Shown one piece after another: positions 1-9,105 of a stretch of 64,000 nt of DNA. The notes under the pieces were generated by a model that was given only the letters and a program-made list of their open reading frames with translations, made no database searches and was not told the DNA's origin. Each line of letters opens with the position of its first letter. The first letter of the stretch is position 1. Position numbers and translations under genes: made by a program. This DNA comes from Lacibacter sp. H375 (GTDB taxonomy: Bacteria; Bacteroidota; Bacteroidia; Chitinophagales; Chitinophagaceae), in the NCBI RefSeq assembly GCF_037892425.1, contig NZ_JBBKTT010000001.1, positions 1,302,001 to 1,366,000 of the forward strand, read 5' to 3'.

Positions 1-20
1 AAATGGTCGATGGAGATTGA

Positions 21-1628
21 CTATTCGGAGTCTATAGTTGTTGAATAGATGGTAAAGTTCGGTCGGTGGAGAACTGGTACAGCTTTATGGTCTTGTATAA
101 AACGAAATTCTGCTTCTGTAGCATCCTTCTGGCAAATGATAAGCAAACGAACTTTCTTCTTTGTTGAAAGCCTTGTCTCTCTAAGCAATTCAATTTTTTT
201 CGTAATGGCTACATTTTTAATATAAGGAAAGAATGTAAAGTAAGGCTCAGTGTAAGTTATTACTGTTGGCGGTTCGTCATTACTTGTGGCCCGAACATAG
301 TTGTATGCGGCGGCTCTGTCAAGGCGGTTGCTTAATTCTTTGTCAGGAATATTATTGGTTATTGCATTATAGCAAAATTTCAAGGTTAGAGCGAGGTTGT
401 ATACGATTGTAATTACAAATAATGTGAACAACGTTTTTTTGAGAATACCTGATAAACCTGCCCATTTATTCTGGATAAACCAGAATGTAAGGAGCAATAG
501 AAGGATGCTTGGAAGGATAAAGTATCTGCCCTCATTAACATATGTCCAGCCGCCCGGTTGACCTGTGCGACTGTTGTGTGTTAGTGATAAACCAATTAAG
601 ACACTAATCGGTAAAAGAAGGAAAGGGACTAGTGAAAGAACAGAAAGCGTTTGCCTGATAGCTACTTCATTATTTCGTATTTCCCTTTGGCGAGTGATGT
701 TAAAAACCAGGAAACGTGTAATTAGGAACAACAAAAAGATGAGTAGGAAAGCTGCCACGGCAAAATAGAAATAGCGAAAAGGTAGAATAATGTGTTTCCA
801 GGTGTTCTCAACATAGGAGATATTGAAAAATGTTTTGAAAAAGAAAGGGTAAGAGTTCTGCAGATTAAATAGAAAAAGACCCGTTTTGTCCATCGCAACT
901 GCCTGGTTTATTGGCTGTGAAGTATAAACAAACAGGAAGTATTCCTGGAGAATGATGAAGAGTAGTACAAGAAGCAGAGATATCGCAGATCGTTTCAACA
1001 GAGTTTTGTCTTTTAAGTAAATTGACGACAGAAGTAGGACTAGTGGGAAGAAAAGGGTCACAGGATAATATTGATAACGAAATGCGGAAGGAAGAAAGAA
1101 TAAAAAAGAACCAAGAAGAAGAGTTAGATTTCTTGACAGATTGTTTTTTTTCAATTGCTTTACTAAGAATAAGATAGCCCCGATGCAAAAGAATGCTGCG
1201 GTCAGATCACTAAAGCCGGGGCGTTTAATGAGTTCAGGGTTTAAAGCAAACACCAGAAAAATGTATACAATGTAATTTGTTTGCATACCGATCTCTTTGC
1301 ATAAAAGATAGAGCACCCATATAAATCCTATCAAGACAAGCGTCATCATTAATAAATCTGTTGACGGATGATGTCCGGTAAGATCTAAAAACAAGGCGGT
1401 TGTTGCTGTGACAAGTGGTGGCCACAAACGTAAACCCTCAAAGTAAAAAGAAGAAAGGTCTTCAGGGGATGATCGGATAAATCCCATGCCATGACCCTCG
1501 ATCAGATTCTGAGCTGCAGAATTGATCAGCATATGATCTGTCATGTGCAACGGAAAGCAATATAACAGAAGCAAACGTATAATAAAGGCAAACACTAGAA
1601 CGATTTGCAATTGGCGGGTTGCGGTCAT
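21..1628 (-). CDS. Multi-pass membrane glycosyltransferase, GT39/ArnT-like
   Basis: A 535-residue, very hydrophobic protein with about ten to twelve predicted membrane segments and a polar C-terminal tail (about residues 430-535). An acidic residue sits in the first extracytoplasmic loop (Asp30, in HMTDHM), as in PMT/ArnT-type transferases, which take sugars from a polyprenyl-phosphate donor at the outer face of the inner membrane. The fold class is clear from hydropathy and loop pattern; donor and acceptor cannot be read. The gene lies 6 bp after the DUF3089 lipoprotein gene on the same strand, so the two are probably co-transcribed. The start MTATRQLQ comes directly before the first membrane helix. 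Confidence 0.7.
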   Translation of the reverse strand: MTATRQLQIVLVFAFIIRLLLLYCFPLHMTDHMLINSAAQNLIEGHGMGFIRSSPEDLSSFYFEGLRLWPPLVTATTALFLDLTGHHPSTDLLMMTLVLIGFIWVLYLLCKEIGMQTNYIVYIFLVFALNPELIKRPGFSDLTAAFFCIGAILFLVKQLKKNNLSRNLTLLLGSFLFFLPSAFRYQYYPVTLFFPLVLLLSSIYLKDKTLLKRSAISLLLVLLFIILQEYFLFVYTSQPINQAVAMDKTGLFLFNLQNSYPFFFKTFFNISYVENTWKHIILPFRYFYFAVAAFLLIFLLFLITRFLVFNITRQREIRNNEVAIRQTLSVLSLVPFLLLPISVLIGLSLTHNSRTGQPGGWTYVNEGRYFILPSILLLLLTFWFIQNKWAGLSGILKKTLFTLFVITIVYNLALTLKFCYNAITNNIPDKELSNRLDRAAAYNYVRATSNDEPPTVITYTEPYFTFFPYIKNVAITKKIELLRETRLSTKKKVRLLIICQKDATEAEFRFIQDHKAVPVLHRPNFTIYSTTIDSE

Positions 1629-1634
1629 TTCACT

Positions 1635-2699
1635 TTAATTGCTTTTTGTAATATGGTTTTTTTGATATGCTGTAATTCTGTCTCTCACATTTTTGCGGAT
1701 GGAATAATAGAACAGATTCAAATCTCCTGCATGGTAATTCTTTGAGCGTAGAAAAATACTAAAGAAGAAACGTGGCTTATTAATCCATAAAACTCCGTTG
1801 TGATTTTTTGCACCATTTGTATGGTTATAAGTTTTATTAAACTTGAATAAGACGGCACCCTTATTTTCCTTTCTTGAGATTGCTGAATCAGACAGTGACC
1901 AGCTTAATGGATTAACTGTCCATGTTTGCCCTTCTTCCTTTTTAACATAGTCTGGCACATATCCTTTTCTGAATGTTCGCCAGGTTACGAAACAATTAGT
2001 TTCGTTTGGACCTCGGCATGGCTCCATAACTGAAAAATAATTCAGTGGAATACCCAAGCCGATTATGTAAGCACATACAAGCTTAGATGATAGTGGTTTG
2101 TTTTCAAAAAATTCTTTTAATAACCTACCTGCATGATATGTCCCCTGACTGTGTGATGCAATGATGATTGGCCTGTTGTTGTTATGTTTTTCAAGGTAAA
2201 AGAGAAACGCTTTTTTTACATCAGAATAGGCAAGTTCAAGTGCGGCTTGCGATTGTGCTTGTTCAATAGAAAAGAAAGAATGAAGATGCGCCTGCCTGTA
2301 CCTTGGAGCAAAAACTCTGCAACTTCCATTAAAGATACTTGCCTGGTATAAAATCGACGTATAGTCGGTTTTGGTATTTAATGTATCACTTTTGATAGAG
2401 GCATTCCATACTTTTCCGGCCAGTGCTTTTGATGTTAAAGTGGTGGGGTGAATAAAGAAAACATCAGTTGAACTGTCCCGAGTTTCGTATTCAAAGGATT
2501 TTGGAATACTGTCTGAAGGGTCTTTTTTCGAAGGATGTGCAGCCCAGAAACGCAAATCAGAGTAATCAGGAATACTATCAGCAACTGTAAATTCCTTTTT
2601 ATATTTTTCTATTTGTGAAACATACGATGGCCTGCACGCAACGAGGAAAAGAAGTGCGATTTGTGATACAATTAAAAAAGCTTTCGTTGATTCAATCAA
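1635..2699 (-). CDS. DUF3089 family alpha/beta-hydrolase-like lipoprotein
   Basis: A 354-residue protein with a lipoprotein signal (LFLVAC, Cys22), so probably anchored in a membrane facing the periplasm. The DUF3089 pattern is visible: an FFIHPTTL strand near residue 81, and a nucleophile elbow ASHSQG with Ser184, followed by a helix. The family is an alpha/beta-hydrolase relative; substrates are unknown. A central stretch (about 196-250) carries two further Cys residues (in MEPCRGPNETNC) that could form a disulfide. It is the first gene of a likely two-gene unit with the downstream membrane glycosyltransferase, so a role in envelope glycan or lipid handling is possible but inferred. Confidence 0.75.
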   Translation of the reverse strand: MIESTKAFLIVSQIALLFLVACRPSYVSQIEKYKKEFTVADSIPDYSDLRFWAAHPSKKDPSDSIPKSFEYETRDSSTDVFFIHPTTLTSKALAGKVWNASIKSDTLNTKTDYTSILYQASIFNGSCRVFAPRYRQAHLHSFFSIEQAQSQAALELAYSDVKKAFLFYLEKHNNNRPIIIASHSQGTYHAGRLLKEFFENKPLSSKLVCAYIIGLGIPLNYFSVMEPCRGPNETNCFVTWRTFRKGYVPDYVKKEEGQTWTVNPLSWSLSDSAISRKENKGAVLFKFNKTYNHTNGAKNHNGVLWINKPRFFFSIFLRSKNYHAGDLNLFYYSIRKNVRDRITAYQKNHITKSN

Positions 2700-2768
2700 T
2701 TTTGTAATTTTTGCAAGCCAAACCTAACAGAATTACAGCAATTACTTTACTTATTAAAAGAGTTTATT

Positions 2769-3713
2769 ATGACGATTCCAGTAGTTGATCTTGCCGAGTT
2801 CACCAGTGGTGACCCTGTTTTAAAACAGAAGTTTGTAAATGAATTAGGAAAGGCATATGAAGAGGTTGGCTTTGTAGCGGTAAAAAATCACGGCGTTCCT
2901 GATCACCTCATTGCTGATCTGTATAAATATGTTCAACAATTTTTTTCACTACCTCTGGAAAAGAAGCGGGAATACGAAATTCCCGATTTGGCCGGTCAGC
3001 GTGGTTATACATCTTTTGGAAAAGAGCATGCAAAGGGAAGTGATGCTCCAGACCTGAAGGAATTTTTTCAATACGGGCAGAAGGCAGAAGGCACAGAATA
3101 TGTACCTGAAGAATATCCGGAGAATGTGCAGGTTGGTGAAATTCCGGCTTTCAACCCAACATTTCATGCGGCGTACAGATCGTTTGAAGAATCTGGTAAA
3201 AAGCTGCTGCAGGCAATTGCGTTGTATTTGGGTCTTGACGAATTTTATTTTGATGACTGGGTCCGCAACGGGAATTCCATTTTGAGAGCAATACATTATC
3301 CTCCTATAACGAATGAACCTAAAACTGCGATCAGGGCTGAGCAGCATGAAGATATTAACCTGATCACTTTGTTGGTTGGTGCATCAGCAGATGGATTACA
3401 GATTCTCACAAAACAGAATGAATGGGTTGGAGTCACATCTCTGCCTGAGCAGATTGTGGTAAATGTTGGTGATATGTTGCAACGTTTAACCAATAATAAG
3501 TTGCGCTCCACAACACATCGTGTAGTTAATCCGCCAAGAGAGCTTTGGCATACGTCGAGGTTTTCTATCCCATTCTTTTTGCACCCAAAAGGGAATATGT
3601 CGTTGGCATGTTTGGAGAGTTGCATTGATGAAAAAAATCCAAAACATTATCCAGATGCAACGGCGGGAGAGTATCTTGACGAACGCTTACGTGAAATTGG
3701 ATTAAAGAAGTAA
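2769..3713 (+). CDS. Isopenicillin N synthase-like 2-oxoglutarate/Fe(II) oxygenase
   Basis: A 314-residue cytosolic non-haem iron oxygenase. It has the N-terminal DIOX_N region (about 3-120) with GFVAVKNHGV, followed by the double-stranded beta-helix core. The metal triad is complete: His193 and Asp195 (QHEDINLITLL) and distal His250 (TTHRVV). Arg264 and Ser266 (RFSIPFF) form the usual 2-oxoglutarate carboxylate site. The substrate is unknown; bacterial members hydroxylate or desaturate small molecules. The gene ends 18 bp before the first possible start of the chromate transporter, in the same frame, so the two are probably co-transcribed. Confidence 0.88.
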   Translation: MTIPVVDLAEFTSGDPVLKQKFVNELGKAYEEVGFVAVKNHGVPDHLIADLYKYVQQFFSLPLEKKREYEIPDLAGQRGYTSFGKEHAKGSDAPDLKEFFQYGQKAEGTEYVPEEYPENVQVGEIPAFNPTFHAAYRSFEESGKKLLQAIALYLGLDEFYFDDWVRNGNSILRAIHYPPITNEPKTAIRAEQHEDINLITLLVGASADGLQILTKQNEWVGVTSLPEQIVVNVGDMLQRLTNNKLRSTTHRVVNPPRELWHTSRFSIPFFLHPKGNMSLACLESCIDEKNPKHYPDATAGEYLDERLREIGLKK

Positions 3714-3731
3714 CCATTTAAATCCGTTGAT

Positions 3732-4949
3732 CTGAAATTTATCCGACACATTCCATTCTTAAAGGCGGTACTCATTTATACGCTTACTGCTTTTGGTGGC
3801 CCGCAGGGTCATATCGGAATGTTGATGAAAATTTTTGTAAAGAAACGGCGTGATCTTACAGAACATGAATTAACGGAGATCATTTCTTTTTGTCAGCTTC
3901 TTCCTGGTGCAAGCTCTACACAAACAATTACTCTGATAGGTTACAAGCGTGGTGGTTTACCACTAGCATTAGTTACTTTATTTGTTTGGGTGTTTCCTGC
4001 ATGTTTCATTATGGGCGCTCTTTCTTTTTTTGTGCATTATCTTGATAAGAAAGCGTTACATACTGATATATTTAAATTTTTGCAACCCATGGCTGTCGGG
4101 TTTTTAATCTATGCTACATGGAATACCTACAAGTCAGCTGTGAACAGTGCTATCACCCGGGTGATAATGATTCTTGCCGCCATTGCTGTATATATTTTTT
4201 TTAGAACACCATGGGTGTTCCCGATAATTCTTGTAGTGGCAGGCGTTGTTACGAATTTTAATAAGAAGCGTATTCCGCAAAAAGAAATTCCAAGAAAGAA
4301 AATAAAATGGTCGAATATTTGGTTGTTTGCATTGGTGTTTGTGGTTGCGGGTTTTTTGAGTGAAACGGCAAGAAAGCAAGAATGGGAAAACAGACGTGCA
4401 TTTAACCTGTTTGAAAACTTTTATCGTTTTGGCAGTTTGGTCTTTGGCGGTGGTCAAGTGCTTGTTCCCATGATGTACGAGCAGTTTGTAATTCGTGAAA
4501 AAACGCAATACATGACAGGAGAGGAATTATTGACAGGTGCCGGATTTGTTCAAGGTATTCCCGGTCCGGTTTTTTCGATGGCTTCATATACCGGCGGAAT
4601 GGCAATGCGTGATCTGGGAGCTGAAAAACAAGTGGTAGGGAGTATTATAGGGGCAGTAGCAATTTTTCTTCCCAGTTTATTACTTGTTCTCTTCTTTTAT
4701 CCAATATGGAATAACTTAAAAAAGTATGCGGTTGTTTATCGATCGTTGGAAGGGATCAATGCGGCTACTGTAGGATTGATGGCAGCGTCTGCTTTTTACG
4801 TAGCAAGAGATATTTCTATTCTTGAAATGAATGCGATCAGTTACCTTAACCTGATTGTAATTTTTTCTACTACAATACTTCTTTCCACAACTAAAATTCC
4901 GCCACCTATTATTGCAGTGGTATGTTTGTTACTGGGGTGGATTTTTTAG
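3732..4949 (+). CDS. chrA: Chromate transporter (CHR family), non-standard start
   Basis: An inner-membrane transporter of the long, two-domain CHR family, about 405 residues with some ten membrane segments. The repeated signatures are visible: FGGPQGH near the N-terminus with LPGASSTQT after it, and [11 protein letters not shown] with QGIPGPVFS in the second half. The first ATG in frame is at 3819, but the conserved first helix and the FGGPQGHIG motif are encoded upstream from about 3732. Between the in-frame TAA at 3711 and 3819 there is no ATG, GTG or TTG. Translation must therefore start at CTG 3732 or an ATT/ATC codon, or be coupled to the upstream gene; otherwise the base sequence is altered here. 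I placed the start at the CTG. The gene overlaps nadD by 21 bp tail to tail. Confidence 0.8.
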   Translation: MKFIRHIPFLKAVLIYTLTAFGGPQGHIGMLMKIFVKKRRDLTEHELTEIISFCQLLPGASSTQTITLIGYKRGGLPLALVTLFVWVFPACFIMGALSFFVHYLDKKALHTDIFKFLQPMAVGFLIYATWNTYKSAVNSAITRVIMILAAIAVYIFFRTPWVFPIILVVAGVVTNFNKKRIPQKEIPRKKIKWSNIWLFALVFVVAGFLSETARKQEWENRRAFNLFENFYRFGSLVFGGGQVLVPMMYEQFVIREKTQYMTGEELLTGAGFVQGIPGPVFSMASYTGGMAMRDLGAEKQVVGSIIGAVAIFLPSLLLVLFFYPIWNNLKKYAVVYRSLEGINAATVGLMAASAFYVARDISILEMNAISYLNLIVIFSTTILLSTTKIPPPIIAVVCLLLGWIF

Positions 4950-5516
4950 TTTGTAATAGCCGGCTGATTCTATTTCATCACACACCACATCGGGTACAAG
5001 AAAGCGGATAGATTTTCCTTTTGAAATTAACTCACGGATATGTGTAGCCGAAATTTCCAGCAGTGGTGCAGTAAGCGAATGAAGTTCTTTTAGTTGATGA
5101 GGAATTATTGGGAAGCCCGGTCTTGTATAAACATAGACAGGATAGTTTTCCATGATCTGTTCGGCGTTTTTCCATTTGTCCAGGTTTTGCAGACTATCAC
5201 TACCCATAATTACTGAGAAGGTATGTTGGGGATATTTCTCCTGCAGGTAAGTAAGGGTTGTAATCGTGTATGAGGGTTTGGGTAATCGAAACTCAATATC
5301 AATTGCTTTGAGGGCAGCGCTTTTTTGAATGGCGAGATTTACGAGATGTAAACGATCATACTCATTTAAAAGATGTTTCTGCTGTTTAAACGGGTTTTGA
5401 GGGGACACTACAAACCAAACCTGTGCAAGGTCGGTTTCATTTATGATATGCTGGGCTATTATCAGATGCCCGCTATGGATGGGGTTAAAGGAACCAAAAT
5501 AAAGTCCAACCTTCAT
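4929..5516 (-). CDS. nadD: Nicotinate-nucleotide adenylyltransferase
   Basis: Catalyses transfer of AMP from ATP to nicotinate mononucleotide in NAD synthesis. The 195-residue protein has the nucleotidyltransferase motif [10 protein letters not shown] at the N-terminus (residues 8-17), the mid-protein [12 protein letters not shown], and the C-terminal SATHIR motif (ISxTxIR type) that binds the ATP phosphates. Length matches the family. It is downstream of feoA on the same strand with an 18 bp gap, so probably co-transcribed. Its 3' end overlaps that of the chromate transporter gene. Confidence 0.93.
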   Translation of the reverse strand: MKVGLYFGSFNPIHSGHLIIAQHIINETDLAQVWFVVSPQNPFKQQKHLLNEYDRLHLVNLAIQKSAALKAIDIEFRLPKPSYTITTLTYLQEKYPQHTFSVIMGSDSLQNLDKWKNAEQIMENYPVYVYTRPGFPIIPHQLKELHSLTAPLLEISATHIRELISKGKSIRFLVPDVVCDEIESAGYYKLKNPPQ

Positions 5517-5534
5517 TAATTAATTGAATTACAA

Positions 5535-5762
5535 TTAGTTAGATGTTTTAACCAATATGCTTTGTGCCTCTTCAATTCGAAGACTTAGCTGATAGCCTGC
5601 TACTTTTATGCTGATGGGGTCACCTAATGGCGCCTGCATTTCTACAGTTACTTCTTCACCTGGTACACAACCCATTTCCATCAACTTTAAAAAAATCTCA
5701 TCGTTTTCAAAGGAGTGAATAATTGCTTTTTGCCCAGGTTCTAATTCCGATAATCTTTTCAT
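5535..5762 (-). CDS. feoA: FeoA-domain protein
   Basis: A 75-residue SH3-like FeoA domain covering the whole protein (MKRLSELEPGQKA to the C-terminus). In this family the domain works with the ferrous iron permease FeoB or is fused to DtxR regulators. The GCVPGEEVTVEMQAPLGDP stretch is the typical conserved core. No feoB lies in the window. An alternative start four codons upstream (5774) is possible; I chose the one that matches the usual FeoA N-terminus. Transcribed with nadD and divergent from ybeY. Confidence 0.82.
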   Translation of the reverse strand: MKRLSELEPGQKAIIHSFENDEIFLKLMEMGCVPGEEVTVEMQAPLGDPISIKVAGYQLSLRIEEAQSILVKTSN

Positions 5763-5817
5763 ACTCGGATGCAAAAGTATCGCTTCCTTAAGTGAAACTT
5801 TCCCGAATTTTGGAATT

Positions 5818-6252
5818 ATGCAAGTAGCACGTGTTAATTTTTTTTACCAAGATGTCAGGTTCCCATTTTCTAATCGAACAGCCATAAAAGTATTTTTGAA
5901 GAAGCTCTTTCAGAAAGAAGGCCATAAACTGAATGAGTTGAATATCATCTTCTGCACTGATGATGCTTTGCTCGAGATCAATAGAATTTATCTTCAACAC
6001 GACTATTATACTGACATTATCACTTTTCCGCTAAGTACTGCATCCGACCCAATTCAAGCTGAACTATATATAAGTACCGAGAGGGTTAAAGAAAATGCGA
6101 AGCAAGGCGGTGTTTCTTTTAAAGAAGAATTACACCGTGTAATTTTTCATGGGTGCCTTCACTTAGCCGGATATGGCGATAAATCTTCACAACAAATTAA
6201 GAAGATGCGTGAACGGGAAGACCATTATTTGCGTTTATATCTCCACAAATAA
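5818..6252 (+). CDS. ybeY: Endoribonuclease YbeY, rRNA maturation factor
   Basis: A 144-residue single-domain metalloprotein involved in 16S rRNA 3'-end maturation and ribosome quality control. The signature reads HGCLHLAGYGD at residues 111-121, followed by MREREDHYL. His111 and His115 are kept, but the third zinc ligand of the Escherichia coli motif (HGxLHLxGYDH) is Asp121 here. As far as I recall, such a change is common in Bacteroidota. The gene is followed 5 bp later by the CAP-domain gene, whose start codon lies inside a parS-like site. Confidence 0.92.
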   Translation: MQVARVNFFYQDVRFPFSNRTAIKVFLKKLFQKEGHKLNELNIIFCTDDALLEINRIYLQHDYYTDIITFPLSTASDPIQAELYISTERVKENAKQGGVSFKEELHRVIFHGCLHLAGYGDKSSQQIKKMREREDHYLRLYLHK

Positions 6253-6257
6253 CAGAT

Positions 6258-6929
6258 ATGTTCCACGTGAAAAAAGTGATTTTTATCTTCTTTGTTTTCT
6301 TTAATAATCATACTGTTTATGCACAGGGAGTATTAACCCTTAGAGACAAGCCTTTCGAATTTAAGCATGTGGTTGATTCAGCGTTACTACAGCAACTACA
6401 GTTACATAGTTCTTATAAAACCTTATCGAACCACGAGAAAGACCTTTTCTATTGGACCAATTATTTTCGGCAGAACCCACGAAGGTTTTACGATAACTTG
6501 ATTCAGGAGTTCTTAAAACAGTTTCCTGAGGCGAAGTCAACGTATAGCAAAAGCCTTGAAGCAGATATTCGAAAAGCTCCTTCTTCCTTAGCATTGTTGA
6601 TACTAGATAATGGGCTGTTAAATACATCAAAAGCCCACGCTTCAGATTTAATTAAAAGGGGGGGCATTATTTCGCATAATTCATTCAACGGTAAAACCTT
6701 TCCACAAAGACTCCAAGAGGCTGGTAAATACACATGTGGTGCTGAAAATGTTTATGTCGGGTCCTATAGTGCTCTTGAATCTTTAATTACTCTATTGATT
6801 GATCATGGCGTGCCTGACAAAGGGCACCGCATGAATCTCCTCGACCCAAAGTTTGGTAAAATGGGCCTCTCCTTTCAAGTCGCTGGTTCAGGGAAAGGAG
6901 TGTTGGTTCAAGACTTCGCATGTCCCTGA
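6258..6929 (+). CDS. Secreted CAP-domain (SCP/PR-1-like) protein
   Basis: A 223-residue protein with a signal peptide (about 1-22, ending VYAQ) and a CAP domain from about residue 70: TNYFRQNP near the start, then a KAHASDL/ISHNSF segment, an ENVYVG strand and a GHRMNLLDPKFGKMGLSF stretch. The CAP His and Glu positions are present. Bacterial CAP proteins are exported; their function is poorly known. The gene is flanked by two parS-like sites, one across its start codon and one right after its stop. Its first codons (MFHVKK) partly reflect that DNA site rather than protein need. Confidence 0.8.
   Translation: MFHVKKVIFIFFVFFNNHTVYAQGVLTLRDKPFEFKHVVDSALLQQLQLHSSYKTLSNHEKDLFYWTNYFRQNPRRFYDNLIQEFLKQFPEAKSTYSKSLEADIRKAPSSLALLILDNGLLNTSKAHASDLIKRGGIISHNSFNGKTFPQRLQEAGKYTCGAENVYVGSYSALESLITLLIDHGVPDKGHRMNLLDPKFGKMGLSFQVAGSGKGVLVQDFACP
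6259..6274. promoter_or_regulatory. parS-like ParB binding site, first copy
   Basis: Reads TGTTCCACGTGAAAAA, 14 of 16 matches to the parS consensus TGTTTCACGTGAAACA, with the CACGTG core intact. It overlaps the start codon of the CAP gene. parS sites near gidA/mnmG mark the origin-proximal centromere in many bacteria. ParB binding here is inferred; no parA or parB is in the window. Confidence 0.55.
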
Positions 6930-6945
6930 CGTTCCACGTGAAACG
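6930..6945. promoter_or_regulatory. parS-like ParB binding site, second copy
   Basis: The core GTTCCACGTGAAAC (6931-6944) is a near-perfect palindrome with one asymmetric position and matches the parS core. It lies immediately after the CAP stop codon and about 28 bp upstream of the -7 box before mnmG. Together with the site at 6259 it forms a pair 671 bp apart. Confidence 0.6.
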
Positions 6946-6972
6946 GCATTCTGTTCTCAGCTAATTAGAAGT

Positions 6973-6980
6973 TATCTTTG
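6973..6980 (+). promoter_or_regulatory. Bacteroidota-type -7 box before mnmG
   Basis: TATCTTTG matches the TAnnTTTG consensus for the Bacteroidota housekeeping sigma factor exactly. A weak -33 element (TCTG, consensus TTTG) lies 19 bp upstream at 6950-6953. Transcription would begin around 6985-6990, giving a leader of about 20 nt before the mnmG start at 7006. Confidence 0.5.
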
Positions 6981-7005
6981 CAGGCCCATAAAAAGGGCTT
7001 ATCAA

Positions 7006-8874
7006 ATGTTTCCTGAATACGATGTGATAGTTGTTGGTGCCGGACATGCCGGTTGTGAAGCGGCAGCCTCTGCTGCAAATATGGGCAGTAAGGTGTTGTT
7101 GGTTACCATGAACATGCAGACCATAGCTCAAATGAGTTGTAACCCCGCTATGGGCGGTATTGCCAAAGGCCAGATCGTGAGGGAAATAGATGCACTGGGA
7201 GGATACAGCGGGATTGTTAGTGACAAGAGTATGATTCAGTTCAGGATGCTCAACCGCTCAAAAGGCCCCGCCATGTGGAGCCCCAGGACTCAAAACGACC
7301 GGATGCTGTTTGCCACCACCTGGAGGGAAATGCTGGAGCAAACGCCAAATGTTGATTTCTACCAGGATATGGTGCGCCAACTGTTGGTGAAAGACGGTCG
7401 CTGCTATGGAGTAGTAACAGGCCTCGGCCATGAGATCAAAGCCAAAGCAGTGGTGGTCACCAGTGGTACTTTTCTGAATGGTGTTATTCATATTGGTGAG
7501 AAGCAATTAGGTGGCGGACGTATTTCAGAGAAAGCAGCAACAGGGATTACCGAGCAATTGGTTGAGCTTGGATTTGAAAGCGATCGCCTCAAAACAGGCA
7601 CACCTCCACGAATTGACGGACGCAGTCTCGATTATTCCAAAATGGAAGAACAGAAGGGCGACGAAGAGATCACTGGTTTTTCCTACATGGATGTTCCCGT
7701 CATTAAGCCCGAGCAACAACGAAGCTGTTTTATTACATATACAAGCCAGGAAGTACATGATGTTTTAAAGACAGGTTTCGACCGCAGCCCCATGTACCAG
7801 GGTCGCATCCAGGGAACTGGTCCACGCTATTGTCCAAGCATAGAAGACAAGATCAATCGATTTGCCGAACGTGATCGTCACCAACTATTTGTTGAGCCGG
7901 AAGGATGGAATACCGTAGAGATTTATGTAAACGGCTTTTCAACTTCTTTACCGGAACAAGTACAATACGAAGCACTTCGTAAGGTGGTGGGTTTTGAGAA
8001 TGTGCGCATGTTCCGCCCCGGCTATGCCATTGAATACGATTTCTTCCCTCCAACACAATTGACCTATTCACTCGAAACAAAACAAATACAGAACCTGTTC
8101 TTTGCCGGCCAGATCAACGGAACCACCGGTTACGAAGAAGCAGCTTGTCAAGGGTTAATGGCAGGCATAAATGCACATTTAAAAGCAACAGAACAGGATC
8201 CGTTTATTTTGAAAAGAAGTGATGCCTATATCGGTGTGCTGATCGATGATCTCATCAGCAAAGGAACCGATGAGCCATATCGCATGTTTACCAGTCGGGC
8301 AGAATATAGAACGTTGTTGCGGCAGGATAACGCTGATCTGCGATTAACAGAACTCAGTTATAAAATGGGACTGGCAACACAGGAGCGTATGGATAAAACA
8401 CGCAGAAAACTTGAAGCGGTTGAACGCATCAAATTATCGCTATCAGATGTTTCACTCACACCTGATGAGATCAATGATTTCCTTGTTGCAAACAATAGTG
8501 CGCCGCTTACACAAAAACAAAAAGCGTTACAACTGTTACTTCGTCCCGGCATACAATTAAGCAAACTGATTGCTGCATCACCCACCTTGCAACAACTTAC
8601 GGGAACGCCTACCGCAGAGGTAATGGAGCAGGCAGAAATACAGGTGAAATATGATGTGTACATCGAAAAGGAAAAAGAACTGGTACAACGCATGAGCCAA
8701 TTGGAAGACCTCGAAATTCCAAACAGTTTTGATTATAACAAGATCTCTTCTTTAAGTACAGAAGCATTGCAGAAGTTTAAAAAAATCAAGCCACGCACGC
8801 TTGGACAGGCATCACGCATCTCTGGTGTAAACCCAAGTGATGTGCAGATACTGATGGTGTATATGGGTCGTTAA
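7006..8874 (+). CDS. mnmG: tRNA uridine-5-carboxymethylaminomethyl modification enzyme MnmG
   Basis: The FAD-binding partner of MnmE, needed for the cmnm5 modification of wobble uridine in tRNA. The 622-residue length is standard. The N-terminal Rossmann motif VGAGHAGCEAA, then MSCNPAMGGIAKGQ, the GTPPR segment, the GQINGTTGYEEAA FAD-binding segment and the C-terminal helical domain ending in ISGVNPSDVQIL are all present. The open frame runs further upstream, but the ATG at 7006 gives the normal MFPEYDVIVVGAG N-terminus and follows a good -7 box, so I chose it. Confidence 0.96.
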   Translation: MFPEYDVIVVGAGHAGCEAAASAANMGSKVLLVTMNMQTIAQMSCNPAMGGIAKGQIVREIDALGGYSGIVSDKSMIQFRMLNRSKGPAMWSPRTQNDRMLFATTWREMLEQTPNVDFYQDMVRQLLVKDGRCYGVVTGLGHEIKAKAVVVTSGTFLNGVIHIGEKQLGGGRISEKAATGITEQLVELGFESDRLKTGTPPRIDGRSLDYSKMEEQKGDEEITGFSYMDVPVIKPEQQRSCFITYTSQEVHDVLKTGFDRSPMYQGRIQGTGPRYCPSIEDKINRFAERDRHQLFVEPEGWNTVEIYVNGFSTSLPEQVQYEALRKVVGFENVRMFRPGYAIEYDFFPPTQLTYSLETKQIQNLFFAGQINGTTGYEEAACQGLMAGINAHLKATEQDPFILKRSDAYIGVLIDDLISKGTDEPYRMFTSRAEYRTLLRQDNADLRLTELSYKMGLATQERMDKTRRKLEAVERIKLSLSDVSLTPDEINDFLVANNSAPLTQKQKALQLLLRPGIQLSKLIAASPTLQQLTGTPTAEVMEQAEIQVKYDVYIEKEKELVQRMSQLEDLEIPNSFDYNKISSLSTEALQKFKKIKPRTLGQASRISGVNPSDVQILMVYMGR

Positions 8875-9105
8875 TATTGACGATTTTTTCATATATGATT
8901 GATTTGGTAATATTCTGACATGACTTAACAATTGTTAACTCCATTCAATAGTTTATTTCACTCTCTGTCATTAATCACTACGACACGATTCGTTTTTAAA
9001 CAACATTTGTGAAACCGAATCATCATGTAACATGCAACGATTGCGTGTACATTAACATGCTTGTAAAAGTTACCATTGATTCGGGTGCAGATAACACTTG
9101 AATAA

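Noticed and set aside
5826-5835. CACGTG in the ybeY gene as a third parS site
   Set aside because: Flanks (AGCACGTGTTA) lack the GTT...AAC arms of parS.
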